Shown here one piece after another: positions 41,131 through 51,222 of a stretch of 64,000 nt of DNA. Under the pieces are notes generated by a model. That model saw only the letters and a program-made list of their open reading frames with translations, did not search any database and was not told the DNA's origin. The DNA lies in assembly GCA_035968315.1 (NCBI GenBank), contig JAVYIN010000005.1, positions 310,001 through 374,000 of the forward strand, given 5' to 3'. Position 1 is the first letter of the stretch; every line of letters begins with the position of its first letter. This DNA is from Nitrospira sp. Lineage in GTDB: Bacteria; Nitrospirota; Nitrospiria; Nitrospirales; Nitrospiraceae. The position numbers were made by a program, and so were the translations under genes.

Positions 41131-42063
41131 TTACGGTTTGCAGTCGCTGGTCCGTTTTCCGCTAATTGATCCCCATCCCCCTTGCGAGTTCACGAAGGTG
41201 CCTTCGAGGCCTCTTCCTTCCTTGGTGAACTGGAGGCTGTCTTCCTGAACTAGGCCGTTGCTTTCCCATCGGAGATAGACGTTCTCTCCCAGTACGATGA
41301 CTTCGGTCAGCCCGGACGCGAGGGGATAGTCTGGCCCCGGAGGAGGGAAGAGCAGGGGGAATTTTTGTTCCTGATGATGCTGCTGGTGATTGTGAATGAT
41401 CCATTGCCAGGTTCCGCAGAGCCGGCTGCGTCCGCGCACCGTCCGAACCCGGTCTTTCCAGGTCTTGAGCTGCCACCATTCCGCCATGGCGCGCTGTTGC
41501 GCGTCGAGCGCCAGCCGTCCTGCTGCCAGGGCTAGAGGCGTGCGGTCGGCCGCGGTTGCCTCCGGCTTTTCCCCGGCCAGCTGCGACAATTCCTTGGTCA
41601 TCTGCGTGAGAACGGGCAGGGGCGAAGAGGTTTGGATCCAGTCCATCAGCGCCGGTGGAGGTGTAAAGACGGGGGTGGCCCGTTCGCTCAGGGATTGCGA
41701 CAGGCGGTCGGCAATCTGCCACGCGGCAAGGTTGGCGATGAGCCGTTGGGCGGAACCCGTCAGCTCTTGGACTCCCAGCTCTTTGGCGACTTTAGCCGGA
41801 ATCGTTTTGGCGGCCAGCGTCGTGGCGACGTCGTGCAGACCCAGCGCCGGGCCGACCTGCGTGACGAAGAGCCCCACAGCCTGTGCCTCTCCGGTGACGG
41901 CGCCGAGCTGCTCGCCGTATTTCTGCATGACGGGCAAGAGATCGGCTGGTCCTGCGGGAGATTCCGCTGCCTGTGCCGGCGGCAGAGCGCTCAGCGCACC
42001 GGGCAGCAATGTCAGAGTCAGTAGCAGCGTGGCGGCGGCAATCGAGTGTATTGAAAGGCGCAT
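41131..42063 (-). CDS. secreted hypothetical protein
   Basis: 310 residues. Sec signal peptide (MRLSIHSIAAATLLLTLTLL, cut near AQAAES). The mature part has a helical first half (about 35-200) and a C-terminal beta-rich domain from about 220 (RLCGTWQWIIHNHQQHH, VIVLGENVYLRWESNG, LEGTFVNSQGGWGSISGKR) that resembles small lipocalin-like or 'GxW' domains. The His/Gln-rich HNHQQHHQEQK stretch could bind metal, but this is a guess. ATG 42063 chosen for the signal peptide. Family not recognised. Confidence 0.7.
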   Translation of the reverse strand: MRLSIHSIAAATLLLTLTLLPGALSALPPAQAAESPAGPADLLPVMQKYGEQLGAVTGEAQAVGLFVTQVGPALGLHDVATTLAAKTIPAKVAKELGVQELTGSAQRLIANLAAWQIADRLSQSLSERATPVFTPPPALMDWIQTSSPLPVLTQMTKELSQLAGEKPEATAADRTPLALAAGRLALDAQQRAMAEWWQLKTWKDRVRTVRGRSRLCGTWQWIIHNHQQHHQEQKFPLLFPPPGPDYPLASGLTEVIVLGENVYLRWESNGLVQEDSLQFTKEGRGLEGTFVNSQGGWGSISGKRTSDCKP

Positions 42064-42113
42064 AGTGTGGCGTCTCAGCGGATTGGGTAAGAATCGGCGG
42101 ATGGCGATCCGAA

Positions 42114-42914
42114 TCACGTTCCTTGGAAACAGGTTTTGAGAAAGAGGGCGGTCCGTTCCCATGCGGCCGCGGTCGGCTCAGGCCGGTAGCTGTCGCGCTT
42201 CATCTCGTTGCAGAAGGCATGGGGCGCATCCGGATAGGTCTGGATCTCGACTTTCTTGCCGTATTCCGCGGCGGCGGCGCGCAGTTGCTCGGCATCGTCG
42301 GCGGTGGCCCAGGTGTCTTGTCCCGCTTGATGGTAGAGGATCGGGGATTGGACGTCCTTCATCAGCTCGCGCGGCTGGGGCGCTTTTCCGTAATAGGCGA
42401 CGGTGGCGCGCAGGCGCTTCCGCTGCGCGGCAAAGCGCAGGGCGAGGGAGCCGCCCATGCCGTAGCCGACGACTCCGTGAATGTTCCGTTTGGCAAAGTC
42501 GCGTGTATTGAGATATTCGCAGCAGGAGTTGATGTCCTGCAGCACCAGGGTATCGTTGATTTTGGCCCTCAAGGCTTCAGCCACTTCGTCGTTGGCCGTG
42601 ACCATGCCGCCCAGGCGGCCGTAGAGGTTGGGGATCACGACGACATAGCCTTCGCAGGCCAGGCGTGCGCCCAAATCCTTCATCTGTCCGGTCAGCCCCC
42701 ATTGGTCATGGAGGAGCACGAGTCCGGGATAGATGTTTTTGTCTTGCGGCCAGAACAGAAGACTGTCGATTTGGTGCTCTTTGGGCATCCGCGTTTTGAA
42801 ATAGGGATCGACCATCTGATCCGAATGGGTTGGGATCGGCACGCCACTTGGGAAGCGGGCGGCCCCGGTTCCGATTTGTTCCAGCGTAAAGGGGGCCGAA
42901 TGTGTGGTCGTCAT
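42114..42914 (-). CDS. dienelactone hydrolase-like protein without the catalytic cysteine
   Basis: 266 residues, alpha/beta hydrolase of the dienelactone hydrolase family. Compared with the protein at 34103-34816 the nucleophile elbow reads GYGMGG instead of GFCMGG: Gly 152 replaces Cys. The Glu of the loop is also changed (LLHDQWGL versus VIQEWWGL). The acid/His region is kept (AGQDTWA, PDAPHAFC). It is therefore unlikely to act as a normal Cys hydrolase and may be a binding protein or use another mechanism. ATG 42914 has AAAGG about 12 bases upstream. Confidence 0.85.
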   Translation of the reverse strand: MTTTHSAPFTLEQIGTGAARFPSGVPIPTHSDQMVDPYFKTRMPKEHQIDSLLFWPQDKNIYPGLVLLHDQWGLTGQMKDLGARLACEGYVVVIPNLYGRLGGMVTANDEVAEALRAKINDTLVLQDINSCCEYLNTRDFAKRNIHGVVGYGMGGSLALRFAAQRKRLRATVAYYGKAPQPRELMKDVQSPILYHQAGQDTWATADDAEQLRAAAAEYGKKVEIQTYPDAPHAFCNEMKRDSYRPEPTAAAWERTALFLKTCFQGT

Positions 42915-43104
42915 GGCGCTCGAACCTTTCTCAGCGGTCTCTGGTGCGAAGAATATGAAGCTGCGTCTCGTGAGTGGCCGACTATAGGCAACCGTTTGCG
43001 GGAATGTCAACGGAGCGGTGTCATGGTGGCGTGCGGGGAAGATTGTACGGAGACATTGACCCGTTTTCACATCCTGTCTAGAGTGTGCGGAGCTGGGAGG
43101 AGAC

Positions 43105-44094
43105 ATGTCGTCAACGCATTCGATCGGTCTTGGGCTCATCGGCGCCGGCCGCCATGGCATTCGCTATGCCCGCCACATCCTCCAGGATATTCCAGATGCC
43201 AGGCTGCACGCAGTCTGCCGGCAGCATCCTGCTCAGGGACTGGATCTTTCCGGCAGCGAGTCTGTCAGGATGTATGGATCGGTCAAGGAATTGATCGCCG
43301 ACCCGCAGGTTCAGGCGGTCATCGTCGTGACGCCGCCGATTCTGCACAAGGAAATCTGTCTGGCGGCGGTGGCGGCGGGCAAGCCGGTGCTGATCGAGAA
43401 ACCGCTGGCGACGACCTATCAAGACGCCTGCACGATGGTCGAGGCGGCGGTGAAGGCCGGCGTTCCGCTCATGACGGCGCAGACGCTGCGGTTTGATCAG
43501 ACGATTCAATGGCTGCGGGCGGCCAAGCCCACGATCGGCCGTTCCCATCATCTTGTGCTGACGAGCCGGATTGAAACAAAGGGGCGCGATGCCACGCATG
43601 CCGATGGGTATGGCAAGCGGGGGGCGTTGCTGGAGTTCGGCGTGCATCTGCTGGATTTGGTCCGCTATGTGACGGGGGAGGAGATCCGTGCCGTGCGCTG
43701 TCTGATGGACCGGCTTCCGCCGGCCGCTCCGGAGACCTTGGCCATGGTGCATCTTCTCACGGACGGTGGCACGCAATGCGCCATCGAGGTGGCTCGTGTG
43801 GCCGCCGGACGTGTGGGACGCGTGGAATGGATTGGGTCAGAGGGGCAGCTGACGGCTGATTGGAGCAACCGCCAGCTGCGCTCGATTGTGCCGGCCGCCG
43901 CCGGTGAGGAGCAGACGGTCCCCCCGAGCCAGACCGTACTGGTCACGATCAGGGAGTTTCTGCGGGCGTTGGAACAGCACAGGCCTATGCCGATTACCGG
44001 CGAAGACGGGTGCCGTGCCGTGGAACTGGCAGAAGCCTGCTACCGGTCCGCAGAGGCCGGAGGAAGTCCGGTGACCTTGCCGCTGGCCAGCTAG
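43105..44094 (+). CDS. Gfo/Idh/MocA family NAD(P)-dependent oxidoreductase
   Basis: 329 residues. N-terminal Rossmann fold with GLIGAGRHG (near 10-18) and the family's EKP (near 97) where Lys is catalytic. C-terminal substrate domain has GALLEFGVHLLDLVRY (near 175-190) with the conserved His and Asp. The family oxidises or reduces sugars, inositols or biliverdin-like substrates; the specific one cannot be told. GGGAGGAGAC just before the ATG. Divergent from the hydrolase-like gene; its stop overlaps the end of the Lrp-domain gene by 4 bases. Confidence 0.92.
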   Translation: MSSTHSIGLGLIGAGRHGIRYARHILQDIPDARLHAVCRQHPAQGLDLSGSESVRMYGSVKELIADPQVQAVIVVTPPILHKEICLAAVAAGKPVLIEKPLATTYQDACTMVEAAVKAGVPLMTAQTLRFDQTIQWLRAAKPTIGRSHHLVLTSRIETKGRDATHADGYGKRGALLEFGVHLLDLVRYVTGEEIRAVRCLMDRLPPAAPETLAMVHLLTDGGTQCAIEVARVAAGRVGRVEWIGSEGQLTADWSNRQLRSIVPAAAGEEQTVPPSQTVLVTIREFLRALEQHRPMPITGEDGCRAVELAEACYRSAEAGGSPVTLPLAS

Positions 44095-44327
44095 CCTTCC
44101 GCGACGATATGGGTATCGGTCTCTTCGACCCCGTCAATGGAATGGACCTTGGTAATAACCACGTCCGACAGTGACCGCTCGTCTTGGACACTGATGAACA
44201 CAAAGATGTCCGGCCGGCCGAAGCAGGAATGGGCCTGTTCAACGCCGGGGATCTTTTTCAACGCCTGCACGACGTCTTTCGTTTTTCCCGCCTTCACCTT
44301 GATCAGAATGTACGCCCTGGTTGCCAT
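44091..44327 (-). CDS. stand-alone Lrp/AsnC ligand-binding (RAM) domain protein
   Basis: 78 residues, the ACT-like effector domain of Lrp/AsnC regulators without the DNA-binding HTH: AYILIKVKAGKTKDVVQALK, IPGVEQAHSCFGRPDIFVFI, then VITKVHSIDGVEETDTHIV. Such proteins form dimers or octamers and bind amino acids; they may modulate full-length Lrp proteins. AAGGAGG lies upstream of the ATG. Convergent with the oxidoreductase gene. Confidence 0.9.
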   Translation of the reverse strand: MATRAYILIKVKAGKTKDVVQALKKIPGVEQAHSCFGRPDIFVFISVQDERSLSDVVITKVHSIDGVEETDTHIVAEG

Positions 44328-44382
44328 AGAAACCTCCTTGTGTCACATCGGACATGCGATGTCGTTGAACGGTGCACTTCCT

Positions 44383-45045
44383 TTAATAATTTGAACCGGC
44401 TCCCGGCATCTCCTTTCTGCGTGTGGCGAACACGGTCTTGAACTCCAGCCCGCGCCGGGTGAATGACTCCCGTGCCTCGCGCACCAGTTGCGTAAAACGG
44501 TGAAAGTCTTCCACGGAGAGATTGAATTGGCCGAACCCGGGAGCGAGGAGTTGTCGGGCCTCTTCCGCCGTACGGGCTTCCTCTTCGGCGAGCGCCTCAA
44601 GGATCTCCGCCGTCCATCCGGTCGCGCGAAGCGACGCCAGCCTCTCAGGCGCCTGTTCTCCATCGGAGGGCGCCAGGGCTTGGAGGGCAAAGGTTCGGAC
44701 CGCCGCATCGTCGCTTTTCATAAAGACCGATTGAAATTGAATCGTCCACTTAATGATGTGTGTCGCTTCGCGTGAGTCTTCCGGGGGCAGCACGCCGGCA
44801 TCCTGCAAGGTGGCCAGCGCAGCCATCACGGCGCCGATCTGGGGCGAAGACGCTTTTCCCGATCGCGGGGCTTGGACAAGGTGTGGCGTGGCCTGGCTTG
44901 GCGCGGGGGAGATGCCAATGAAGAATAGGCCGGCCAGCGCGATCAGCATTACCCTCGCAGCAGGGGACGGCTGTCTGGCCCTGGCGGCTTGCTGATCGAG
45001 ACGAGAATCCCCTGGGGGAGTGGGCCAGAGGTGCATGCGGCTCAT
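44383..45045 (-). CDS. exported hypothetical protein
   Basis: 220 residues. One hydrophobic helix at about 32-50 (VMLIALAGLFFIGISPAPSQA) with a possible signal-peptidase site after SQA, then a helical, charged mature part. The first 32 residues are polar; an in-frame ATG at 44949 (MLIALAGLFF), with GAGGG upstream, could be the true start. No domain recognised. Probably periplasmic. Confidence 0.65.
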   Translation of the reverse strand: MSRMHLWPTPPGDSRLDQQAARARQPSPAARVMLIALAGLFFIGISPAPSQATPHLVQAPRSGKASSPQIGAVMAALATLQDAGVLPPEDSREATHIIKWTIQFQSVFMKSDDAAVRTFALQALAPSDGEQAPERLASLRATGWTAEILEALAEEEARTAEEARQLLAPGFGQFNLSVEDFHRFTQLVREARESFTRRGLEFKTVFATRRKEMPGAGSNY

Positions 45046-45099
45046 TATACAGAGTTGCCGGGAGCGGAGCTACCGCACGAGCAGGGTGCGCCGGTTCTC

Positions 45100-45128
45100 T
45101 TGAAACCGATGCCAGGACTTTCTATAAT
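45100..45128 (+). promoter_or_regulatory. consensus sigma70 promoter for comM
   Basis: TTGAAA, 17-base spacer, perfect TATAAT. Transcription would begin near 45135, about 30 bases before the comM ATG. Confidence 0.75.
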
Positions 45129-45163
45129 TCCGCGTCTCCCGGGCACAGAAAGGCTGTGAATGC

Positions 45164-46693
45164 ATGCTGGCCAAGGTCGCGAGCGCTGCGCTCGTTGGTC
45201 TCGATGCCCATTTGGTTGACGTCGAAGTCGATATCTCCGGAGGGCTCCCGCAATTTTCCGTGGTGGGCCTGCCGGACGCGACGGTCCGGGAGAGCCGGGA
45301 TCGTGTCCGCGCCGCGCTGAAGAATACCGGGTTTCATTTTCCCGCCAAACGCATCACCGTCAATCTCGCTCCTGCCGGAATCAAAAAAGAAGGCTCCGGC
45401 CTGGATCTGGCCATCGCCATCGGCATCTTGGTGGCGGAGGACATCATTCCGCAAGCTGCGCTCGACCGGCGGGTCCTGCTGGGGGAGCTCTCGCTCGATG
45501 GCCGGATCAAGCCGATTGTGGGGGCCTTGTCGTTTGGGTTGGCGTGCCGCAAGGGCTATGAGCTTCTGCTGCCGGCGGAGAATGGGCCTGAGGCGGCGCT
45601 CGTCGAGGGGGTGACGGCCTATCCCATCCATACCCTTCCTGAGGCGGTCGAGTTTCTGAAAGGGGCGCACGCGTTGTTGCCGTCCGTCTCGAATCGGATG
45701 CATCTGGAGTCGCTTCGCCCGGCGGAGGATGAAGACTATGCCGATGTGCGGGGGCAGGATCATGCCAAGCGGGCGTTGGAAGTGGCGGCGGCCGGCGGCC
45801 ACAATCTGCTGATGATCGGCCCGCCGGGATCCGGCAAGACGATGCTGGCGAGGCGGCTGCCATCCATCTTGCCCATCATGGAATTGGATGAAGCGATTGA
45901 AACGACGCGAGTGCACAGTGTGGCGGGGCAACTGGCGCCGGAGCGGCCCCTGCTCATGGTGCGGCCCTTTCGGGCGCCGCACCACAGTATTTCCGATGCG
46001 GGCCTGGTCGGCGGGGGAGCCGTTCCCAAACCGGGTGAAGTGTCGTTGGCCCACAATGGGGTGCTGTTCCTCGATGAATCGCCTGAGTTCAAGCGGCCGG
46101 TGCTGGAGGGCTTGCGGCAGCCCCTCGAAGACGGGCATGTGACTCTGACGAGAGCCAGCGGGTCCTTGCGCTATCCCGCCCGGTTTATGCTGATCGCCGC
46201 GATGAATCCCTGTCCCTGCGGGTATTACGGCGACCGGTCGCGCCCCTGCGTCTGCACCGTGCCGCAGATCCGCCGCTACCGGGCGAAACTCTCCGGTCCC
46301 TTGTTAGACCGGCTGGATCTTCATTTAGAGGTGCCGCCGGTGCCGGTGCGGGAGCTGCGGACTGAACAGCCGCCCAGCGAAAGCTCCGCCGCCATTCGCG
46401 CGCGCGTACTGGCCGCCCGCGAGCGCCAGCGGGCCCGCTACACGTCCGATGGCATCTATACAAATGCCCAGTTGAAGCCCAGACTCGTGAAGCGGTATTG
46501 TGGACTGTCCACCGCGCCCCAGGAACTCCTGGAACAGGCCATGGCGAGGCTGCATTTGTCCGCGCGCGCGCACGGACGGATTTTGCGGGTGGCCAGGACG
46601 ATTGCCGATCTCGCGGCCGCGGAGAAGATCGAGGTCGCGCATATCGCCGAAGCGATTCAATATCGGGCGCTCGATCGGACCATTGAGGGATAA
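45164..46693 (+). CDS. comM: YifB/ComM-family Mg chelatase-like AAA+ ATPase
   Basis: 509 residues, full length. N-terminal Lon-protease-like domain (LVDVEVDISGGLPQFSVVGL, about 15-35), AAA+ core with Walker A GPPGSGKT (near 222) and Walker B LFLDESPEF, a cysteine-rich loop (NPCPCGYYGD...RPCVC) that may bind zinc, and a C-terminal helical domain. ComM is a hexameric helicase promoting branch migration in natural transformation and recombination. AAAGG upstream of ATG; a consensus promoter precedes it. The next gene starts 8 bases later. Confidence 0.95.
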   Translation: MLAKVASAALVGLDAHLVDVEVDISGGLPQFSVVGLPDATVRESRDRVRAALKNTGFHFPAKRITVNLAPAGIKKEGSGLDLAIAIGILVAEDIIPQAALDRRVLLGELSLDGRIKPIVGALSFGLACRKGYELLLPAENGPEAALVEGVTAYPIHTLPEAVEFLKGAHALLPSVSNRMHLESLRPAEDEDYADVRGQDHAKRALEVAAAGGHNLLMIGPPGSGKTMLARRLPSILPIMELDEAIETTRVHSVAGQLAPERPLLMVRPFRAPHHSISDAGLVGGGAVPKPGEVSLAHNGVLFLDESPEFKRPVLEGLRQPLEDGHVTLTRASGSLRYPARFMLIAAMNPCPCGYYGDRSRPCVCTVPQIRRYRAKLSGPLLDRLDLHLEVPPVPVRELRTEQPPSESSAAIRARVLAARERQRARYTSDGIYTNAQLKPRLVKRYCGLSTAPQELLEQAMARLHLSARAHGRILRVARTIADLAAAEKIEVAHIAEAIQYRALDRTIEG

Positions 46694-46701
46694 GACCAGC
46701 C

Positions 46702-46917
46702 GTGTTTCCCACAATTAAAGTATTTCTCTGGTGGTTCGTGGTGGGGGCGACGATGGCGTTGTCGGTGCTCATGCTCCAGGGCGGGATTCGCGATGTCATG
46801 CAGGCGCAGGGGTCGGTGTGGACGCTCAAGCTCGCGGAGCTCTTGACGACGGTGATCGGCGGCGGGCTCTTGGGCGGCTGTATCGCCTTGATCCTCGATC
46901 GGATTAAGAAATCATAG
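46702..46917 (+). CDS. small two-helix membrane protein
   Basis: 71 residues from a GTG at 46702. Two hydrophobic segments (VFLWWFVVGATMALSVLML and LLTTVIGGGLLGGCIALIL) with a basic end DRIKKS, so both termini should be cytoplasmic. It follows comM by 8 bases and is likely in its operon. Function unknown. Confidence 0.7.
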   Translation: MFPTIKVFLWWFVVGATMALSVLMLQGGIRDVMQAQGSVWTLKLAELLTTVIGGGLLGGCIALILDRIKKS

Positions 46918-46963
46918 CGCAGGGTTCGGTGCACCCCGAACCCGCATCAGGTAAAGGGGAATC

Positions 46964-47389
46964 ATGGATCTTCAAATCGGGTCGAATCTCTATCGCAATA
47001 CGGACGGGACGATCGAAGTCGAAGGCGTGCCGCTCATGCAAGTGGCGCAGCATCCCTCCACCGGCGCGTTGCTGGTGAGCTTCGCCTTGTTCGATCAGAC
47101 GGGGAAAATGCTGGTGAAGATGGTCGATAGCAATATTACGTTCAATGAACGGCGGGCGTACGATGTCACGAAGACTCCCAAGACGGTCCTGCTGAAGGAA
47201 ACGGCGACGGGGAAAGTGCTGCTTCAGGTCGAGGCCAAGGCGCCCAACGTCGTGATTTTCTCCAAAGGCGAATTTCTCACGATGAAAGGGCACACCCTCG
47301 AAGTGTCGGCGAAGGAGTGGCGGCTCGACAAGCTCAAGACCAGCGGTGTGACGCAGGATCAAAAAGGCGGGTCGATTGTGATCGGCTAG
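46964..47389 (+). CDS. beta-rich hypothetical protein
   Basis: 141 residues, mainly alternating strands (MDLQIGSNLYRNTDGTIEVE, ALLVSFALFDQTGKMLVKMV, ATGKVLLQVEAKAPNVVIFS). No signal peptide. AAAGGGGA precedes the ATG. It ends 10 bases before the clpB stop on the other strand, with a small hairpin between. Not recognised as a known family. Confidence 0.65.
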   Translation: MDLQIGSNLYRNTDGTIEVEGVPLMQVAQHPSTGALLVSFALFDQTGKMLVKMVDSNITFNERRAYDVTKTPKTVLLKETATGKVLLQVEAKAPNVVIFSKGEFLTMKGHTLEVSAKEWRLDKLKTSGVTQDQKGGSIVIG

Positions 47390-47390
47390 G

Positions 47391-47409
47391 GGAGGGCGAT
47401 CAGCCCTCC
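47391..47409. other. hairpin at the convergent gene junction
   Basis: Arms GGAGGGC/GCCCTCC with a 5-base loop, covering the clpB stop codon. Possible shared weak terminator; no T-tract. Confidence 0.35.
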
Positions 47410-50000
47410 GCCGTCACCGTCGGGATAATGACCAGCCCCTGTTCTTTCATATCCACGGACGCCGTATCGCCGTCGCGCAATTCCCCCTTGACCAAGAGCC
47501 GGGCCAGGGGTGTTTCGAGTTCCTGCTGAATGAGCCGCTTCAGCGGCCGCGCGCCGTACACCGGATCGTAGCCTCGTTCTCCCAAATGGGCCAGCGCCGC
47601 CGCCGAGATCGCCAGCGTAATGCGGCGTTCGGCAAGCCGGGCTTTCAACCGTTCCAACTGAATCCCGACAATCTTCACCAGCTGGGCGGATGCCAGCGGA
47701 TGGAAGACGACCGCCTCATCGACCCGGTTCAGAAACTCCGGCCGGAAATGCTGCCGGAGCTCGCCCATGACGACCTCCCGCATCTGCTCATAGGTGGCGC
47801 CGGTTTGTTGCGATTCCAAGATCTGCGGGCTGCCGATATTCGAGGTCATGATGAGGACCGTATTCTTGAAATCGACGGTCCGGCCTTGGGAATCGGTCAA
47901 GCGCCCGTCATCGAGCACCTGGAGGAGGACGTTGAAGACATCGTGGTGCGCTTTTTCGATTTCATCGAAGAGCACGACGCAGAAGGGCCGGCGCCGCACC
48001 GCTTCGGTCAGCTGGCCGCCTTCCTCGAAGCCCACATAGCCGGGAGGGGCCCCGATCAAGCGGGCGACGGTATGCTTCTCCATATATTCGGACATATCGA
48101 TCCGAATGAGGTTGTTTTCATCATCGAAGAGGACCGAGGCCAGCGCGCGGGCGAGTTCGGTTTTGCCCACGCCGGTCGGGCCCAGAAACAGAAAGGAGCC
48201 GATCGGCCGGTTGGGATCCTTGATGCCGGATCTGGCGCGCAGCACGGCATCGGCCACCGCCCGGACGCCTTCATCCTGCCCCACCACCCGTTGATGCAGC
48301 AGGTCTTCGAGCTTGAGCAGTTTGTCCGATTCGCCTTCCATCAGTCGTGACACGGGGATGCCGGTCCACCGGCTGACGACGGCGGCAATCTCATCCTCAT
48401 CGACTTCTTCCTTCAGCAAGCGGTTCTCATGCTGCTTCTTGCCCAGCGAGGTTTGTTCGACCGCCAGTTCCCGCTCCAAACGGGGGAGTTCGCCATAGCG
48501 GAGTTCCGCCACGCGATTCAGATCATAGGCGCGCTCCGCCTGCTCGATCTTCAGTTTCACCGCTTCAATCGCCTCACGGATTTTCCGCAGGTGTCCCACG
48601 GAAGCCTTCTCCGATTCCCACTGCGTTTTGAGCGCCTGTCCGGTCCGTTGTTTGTCGGCGAGCTCGCTTTCCAGTGCCGTCAAACGGGCCGCGCTGGCCT
48701 GATCCTTTTCTTTTTTGAGCGCTTCGCGTTCGATTTCCAGCTGGAGTACTTTGCGCGAGACTTCGTCCAATTCAGCCGGCAGGCTGTCGATTTCCGTCCG
48801 GAGCCTGGCCGCCGCTTCATCGACCAGGTCGATGGCTTTGTCCGGGAGGAACCGGTCCGCGATATAGCGATGCGACAGCTTCGCGGCGGCGACGAGGGCG
48901 CCGTCCTTGATGCGCACGCCGTGGTGGATTTCGTAACGTTCTTTGAGGCCGCGGAGAATGGACACCGTATCCTCAACGGACGGTTGATCGACCAAGACCG
49001 TTTGGAACCGCCGTTCGAGCGCCGCATCTTTTTCGATATGTTTGCGATATTCGTCGAGCGTGGTGGCCCCGATCAGGTGCAGCTCGCCGCGGGCGAGCAT
49101 CGGCTTCAACAGATTGGCCGCATCCATGGACCCTTCGGCCGCGCCGGCGCCCACGACGGTATGCAGCTCGTCGATGAACAGGAGGATTTGTCCCTGTGAC
49201 GATTGGATTTCCTTCAAGACGGCTTTGAGCCGTTCTTCAAACTCGCCCCGGAATTTTGCGCCCGCGACCAACGCGCCCATGTCGAGCGCGATGACCCGCT
49301 TGTGTTTCAAGCCTTCCGGCACATCGCCTTTAATAATGCGGATGGCCAGCCCTTCGACGATGGCGGTTTTGCCGACGCCCGGTTCGCCGATCAGGACCGG
49401 ATTGTTTTTCGTTCGGCGGGAGAGAATTTGGATCACCCGGCGGATTTCGTCGTCCCGGCCGATCACGGGATCGAGTTTCCCTTGCCCCGCCAGCTTGGTC
49501 AGGTCGCGGCCGTATTTTTCGAGCGATTGGTAGGTGCTTTCCGGATCCTGGCTGGTCACGCGCTGATTGCCGCGCACCTGTTGCAGTCCGGCTAACAGAC
49601 GGTCTCTGGTCACACCCAGCTTCTTGAAGATGCCGCCTTCCTGCACCATGGCGAGCAGGAGATGTTCCACGCTGAGATAGTCGTCTTTCAACGCGGTGCG
49701 CTCGTCTTCCGCCTTCGCGAGGACCTGGCTGAGCCGGCTGGTGACATGGATTTGCCCCGGGCTGCCGGTGGCGCCTTGTACCTGGGGCAGTTTATTCAGC
49801 GCCTGCTCGGCCGCTTGCCGCGCGGCAGATACGGCAACCCCTGCTTGTTCCAACAAGGCGGATGTCGTTCCCCCTTCCTGCTCCAGCAAGGCGAGTAACA
49901 CATGTTCGACATCAATTCCTTGATGGTTGCGCCGCATGGCATGGGAAGACGCGGCCTGTAAGGCGTCCTGCAGCTTCACCGTCATCCGATTCATATCCAT
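47400..50000 (-). CDS. clpB: ClpB disaggregase chaperone
   Basis: 866 residues, full length. N domain (about 1-145, two Clp repeats), NBD1 with GEPGVGKT (near 205), a long coiled-coil middle domain (about 400-525) that contacts DnaK, NBD2 with GPTGVGKT (near 605), and a C-terminal small domain. Resolubilises aggregated protein with DnaK/DnaJ/GrpE after heat stress. ATG 50000 chosen because family members start [14 protein letters not shown] and GGGAG precedes it. A sigma70-type promoter is at 50045-50072. No CIRCE element or clear heat-shock promoter was seen. Confidence 0.97.
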   Translation of the reverse strand: MDMNRMTVKLQDALQAASSHAMRRNHQGIDVEHVLLALLEQEGGTTSALLEQAGVAVSAARQAAEQALNKLPQVQGATGSPGQIHVTSRLSQVLAKAEDERTALKDDYLSVEHLLLAMVQEGGIFKKLGVTRDRLLAGLQQVRGNQRVTSQDPESTYQSLEKYGRDLTKLAGQGKLDPVIGRDDEIRRVIQILSRRTKNNPVLIGEPGVGKTAIVEGLAIRIIKGDVPEGLKHKRVIALDMGALVAGAKFRGEFEERLKAVLKEIQSSQGQILLFIDELHTVVGAGAAEGSMDAANLLKPMLARGELHLIGATTLDEYRKHIEKDAALERRFQTVLVDQPSVEDTVSILRGLKERYEIHHGVRIKDGALVAAAKLSHRYIADRFLPDKAIDLVDEAAARLRTEIDSLPAELDEVSRKVLQLEIEREALKKEKDQASAARLTALESELADKQRTGQALKTQWESEKASVGHLRKIREAIEAVKLKIEQAERAYDLNRVAELRYGELPRLERELAVEQTSLGKKQHENRLLKEEVDEDEIAAVVSRWTGIPVSRLMEGESDKLLKLEDLLHQRVVGQDEGVRAVADAVLRARSGIKDPNRPIGSFLFLGPTGVGKTELARALASVLFDDENNLIRIDMSEYMEKHTVARLIGAPPGYVGFEEGGQLTEAVRRRPFCVVLFDEIEKAHHDVFNVLLQVLDDGRLTDSQGRTVDFKNTVLIMTSNIGSPQILESQQTGATYEQMREVVMGELRQHFRPEFLNRVDEAVVFHPLASAQLVKIVGIQLERLKARLAERRITLAISAAALAHLGERGYDPVYGARPLKRLIQQELETPLARLLVKGELRDGDTASVDMKEQGLVIIPTVTAEG

Positions 50001-50044
50001 GGGGCTATTCTCCCGGTTCGTTTCAATAATTGTCTGGTACTTGT

Positions 50045-50072
50045 TCAATAAGCACGGGCTGGAACGAGTCAA
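50045..50072 (-). promoter_or_regulatory. candidate promoter of clpB
   Basis: Minus strand: TTGACT (50072-50067), 16-base spacer, TATTGA (50050-50045). A reasonable vegetative promoter 45 bases before the ATG. Confidence 0.45.
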
Positions 50073-50182
50073 GCCATGGGGGCAGGAGATTCTGGCTGTC
50101 CGCAATGGAATCTTGACCGTCAGGGCGATCCAGACTATGGTGCGCATTCGGATTTTGATCGAACCACGTGGGATGACGAGAT

Positions 50183-51013
50183 ATGACAAACCCGCTGACG
50201 TCGCTGATCGCGCTCTATCGAGACGCACTCCATTCGACCGGACAGTCTTTGCGCCGTGGGTGGATCGCCATGCTGGCGCTGGTCGGATTTGCCGCCTTGT
50301 TTGTGGGCATTTCCCGGATCGCCGGTCCCTTGGGAATGGCCGGCGGTTTTATGCTCGGCGCCGCCAATGCCCTGCTGGTCGGGGCCACCTTGCATTTGAT
50401 CGAACAATCGCTCAGCCGGGCGCGGACGCTTCAATTTCAGGACATTCTCGACAGCTTCGGGCATTATTTCTGGGATGTCATTGGCGTGGGATTTGTGCTC
50501 TGGCTTCCTATCATGGCGCTCGATATGGGCACGCAGGCCAATCCCTACGGCCAGTTTCTCTCGTCCGCCTGCCTCGTGCTCCTCTTTATCCTGCTCAACC
50601 CGGCGCTCGAGGTTATTTACCAAGTCCGGCACGATTCCCCCCTCGATGTGTTCAAGACCTCCTATGAGTTTGTGCTGGAAAATTGGATTGAATGGTTTCT
50701 GCCTTTCGGCCTGTTGATGCTTCCCGTCGTGCTTTCGCCAACCGGGCTGCGGGAGTTTGTCTCGTTGTCGAGCCGGCTTGGCCGTGGGGCAGGGCTCGAT
50801 TTCTTTCAATTGCTGATTTTGCCCTTTACGGTGCTCGGCGGATGGTTTTCCTACCTGGGGTTTTCCGCCGACGCCTATTGGATTCTCGCCATCCTCCTCA
50901 CTCCTCCTGTCGCCATGAGCATTCTCCTCTTTCGTGGCCATCTCTTTGCATTACTACATGGATCATCTCGCCGTCAGCGCCTCTTTGCCCGTGGGTTCGA
51001 CCCGGGGCGTTAG
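50183..51013 (+). CDS. polytopic membrane protein of unknown function
   Basis: 276 residues with about six hydrophobic segments ([122 protein letters not shown]). Gly/Ala-rich second helix. No transporter or enzyme motif recognised. Divergent from clpB; it precedes the two-component operon by about 200 bases. Confidence 0.75.
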   Translation: MTNPLTSLIALYRDALHSTGQSLRRGWIAMLALVGFAALFVGISRIAGPLGMAGGFMLGAANALLVGATLHLIEQSLSRARTLQFQDILDSFGHYFWDVIGVGFVLWLPIMALDMGTQANPYGQFLSSACLVLLFILLNPALEVIYQVRHDSPLDVFKTSYEFVLENWIEWFLPFGLLMLPVVLSPTGLREFVSLSSRLGRGAGLDFFQLLILPFTVLGGWFSYLGFSADAYWILAILLTPPVAMSILLFRGHLFALLHGSSRRQRLFARGFDPGR

Positions 51014-51222
51014 GGGATCGGCGAGAGCAGTGGCTCTCAGAATGTCCTTATCCATTGCGGCAATGCAGTAGTGGGCCTTTCACCCCAACGTCCCGTGACG
51101 ATCACCCGCTCAGCGAGCTGAGGCAGGACGCGCGCTTGAGTCGAGAAGTGAAATAGTGTATGGGTTTTCCTACACCTGGATCAGGTTTTCCCTTTTCTCC
51201 GCGGACGGAAGGTTCCCGAGGC

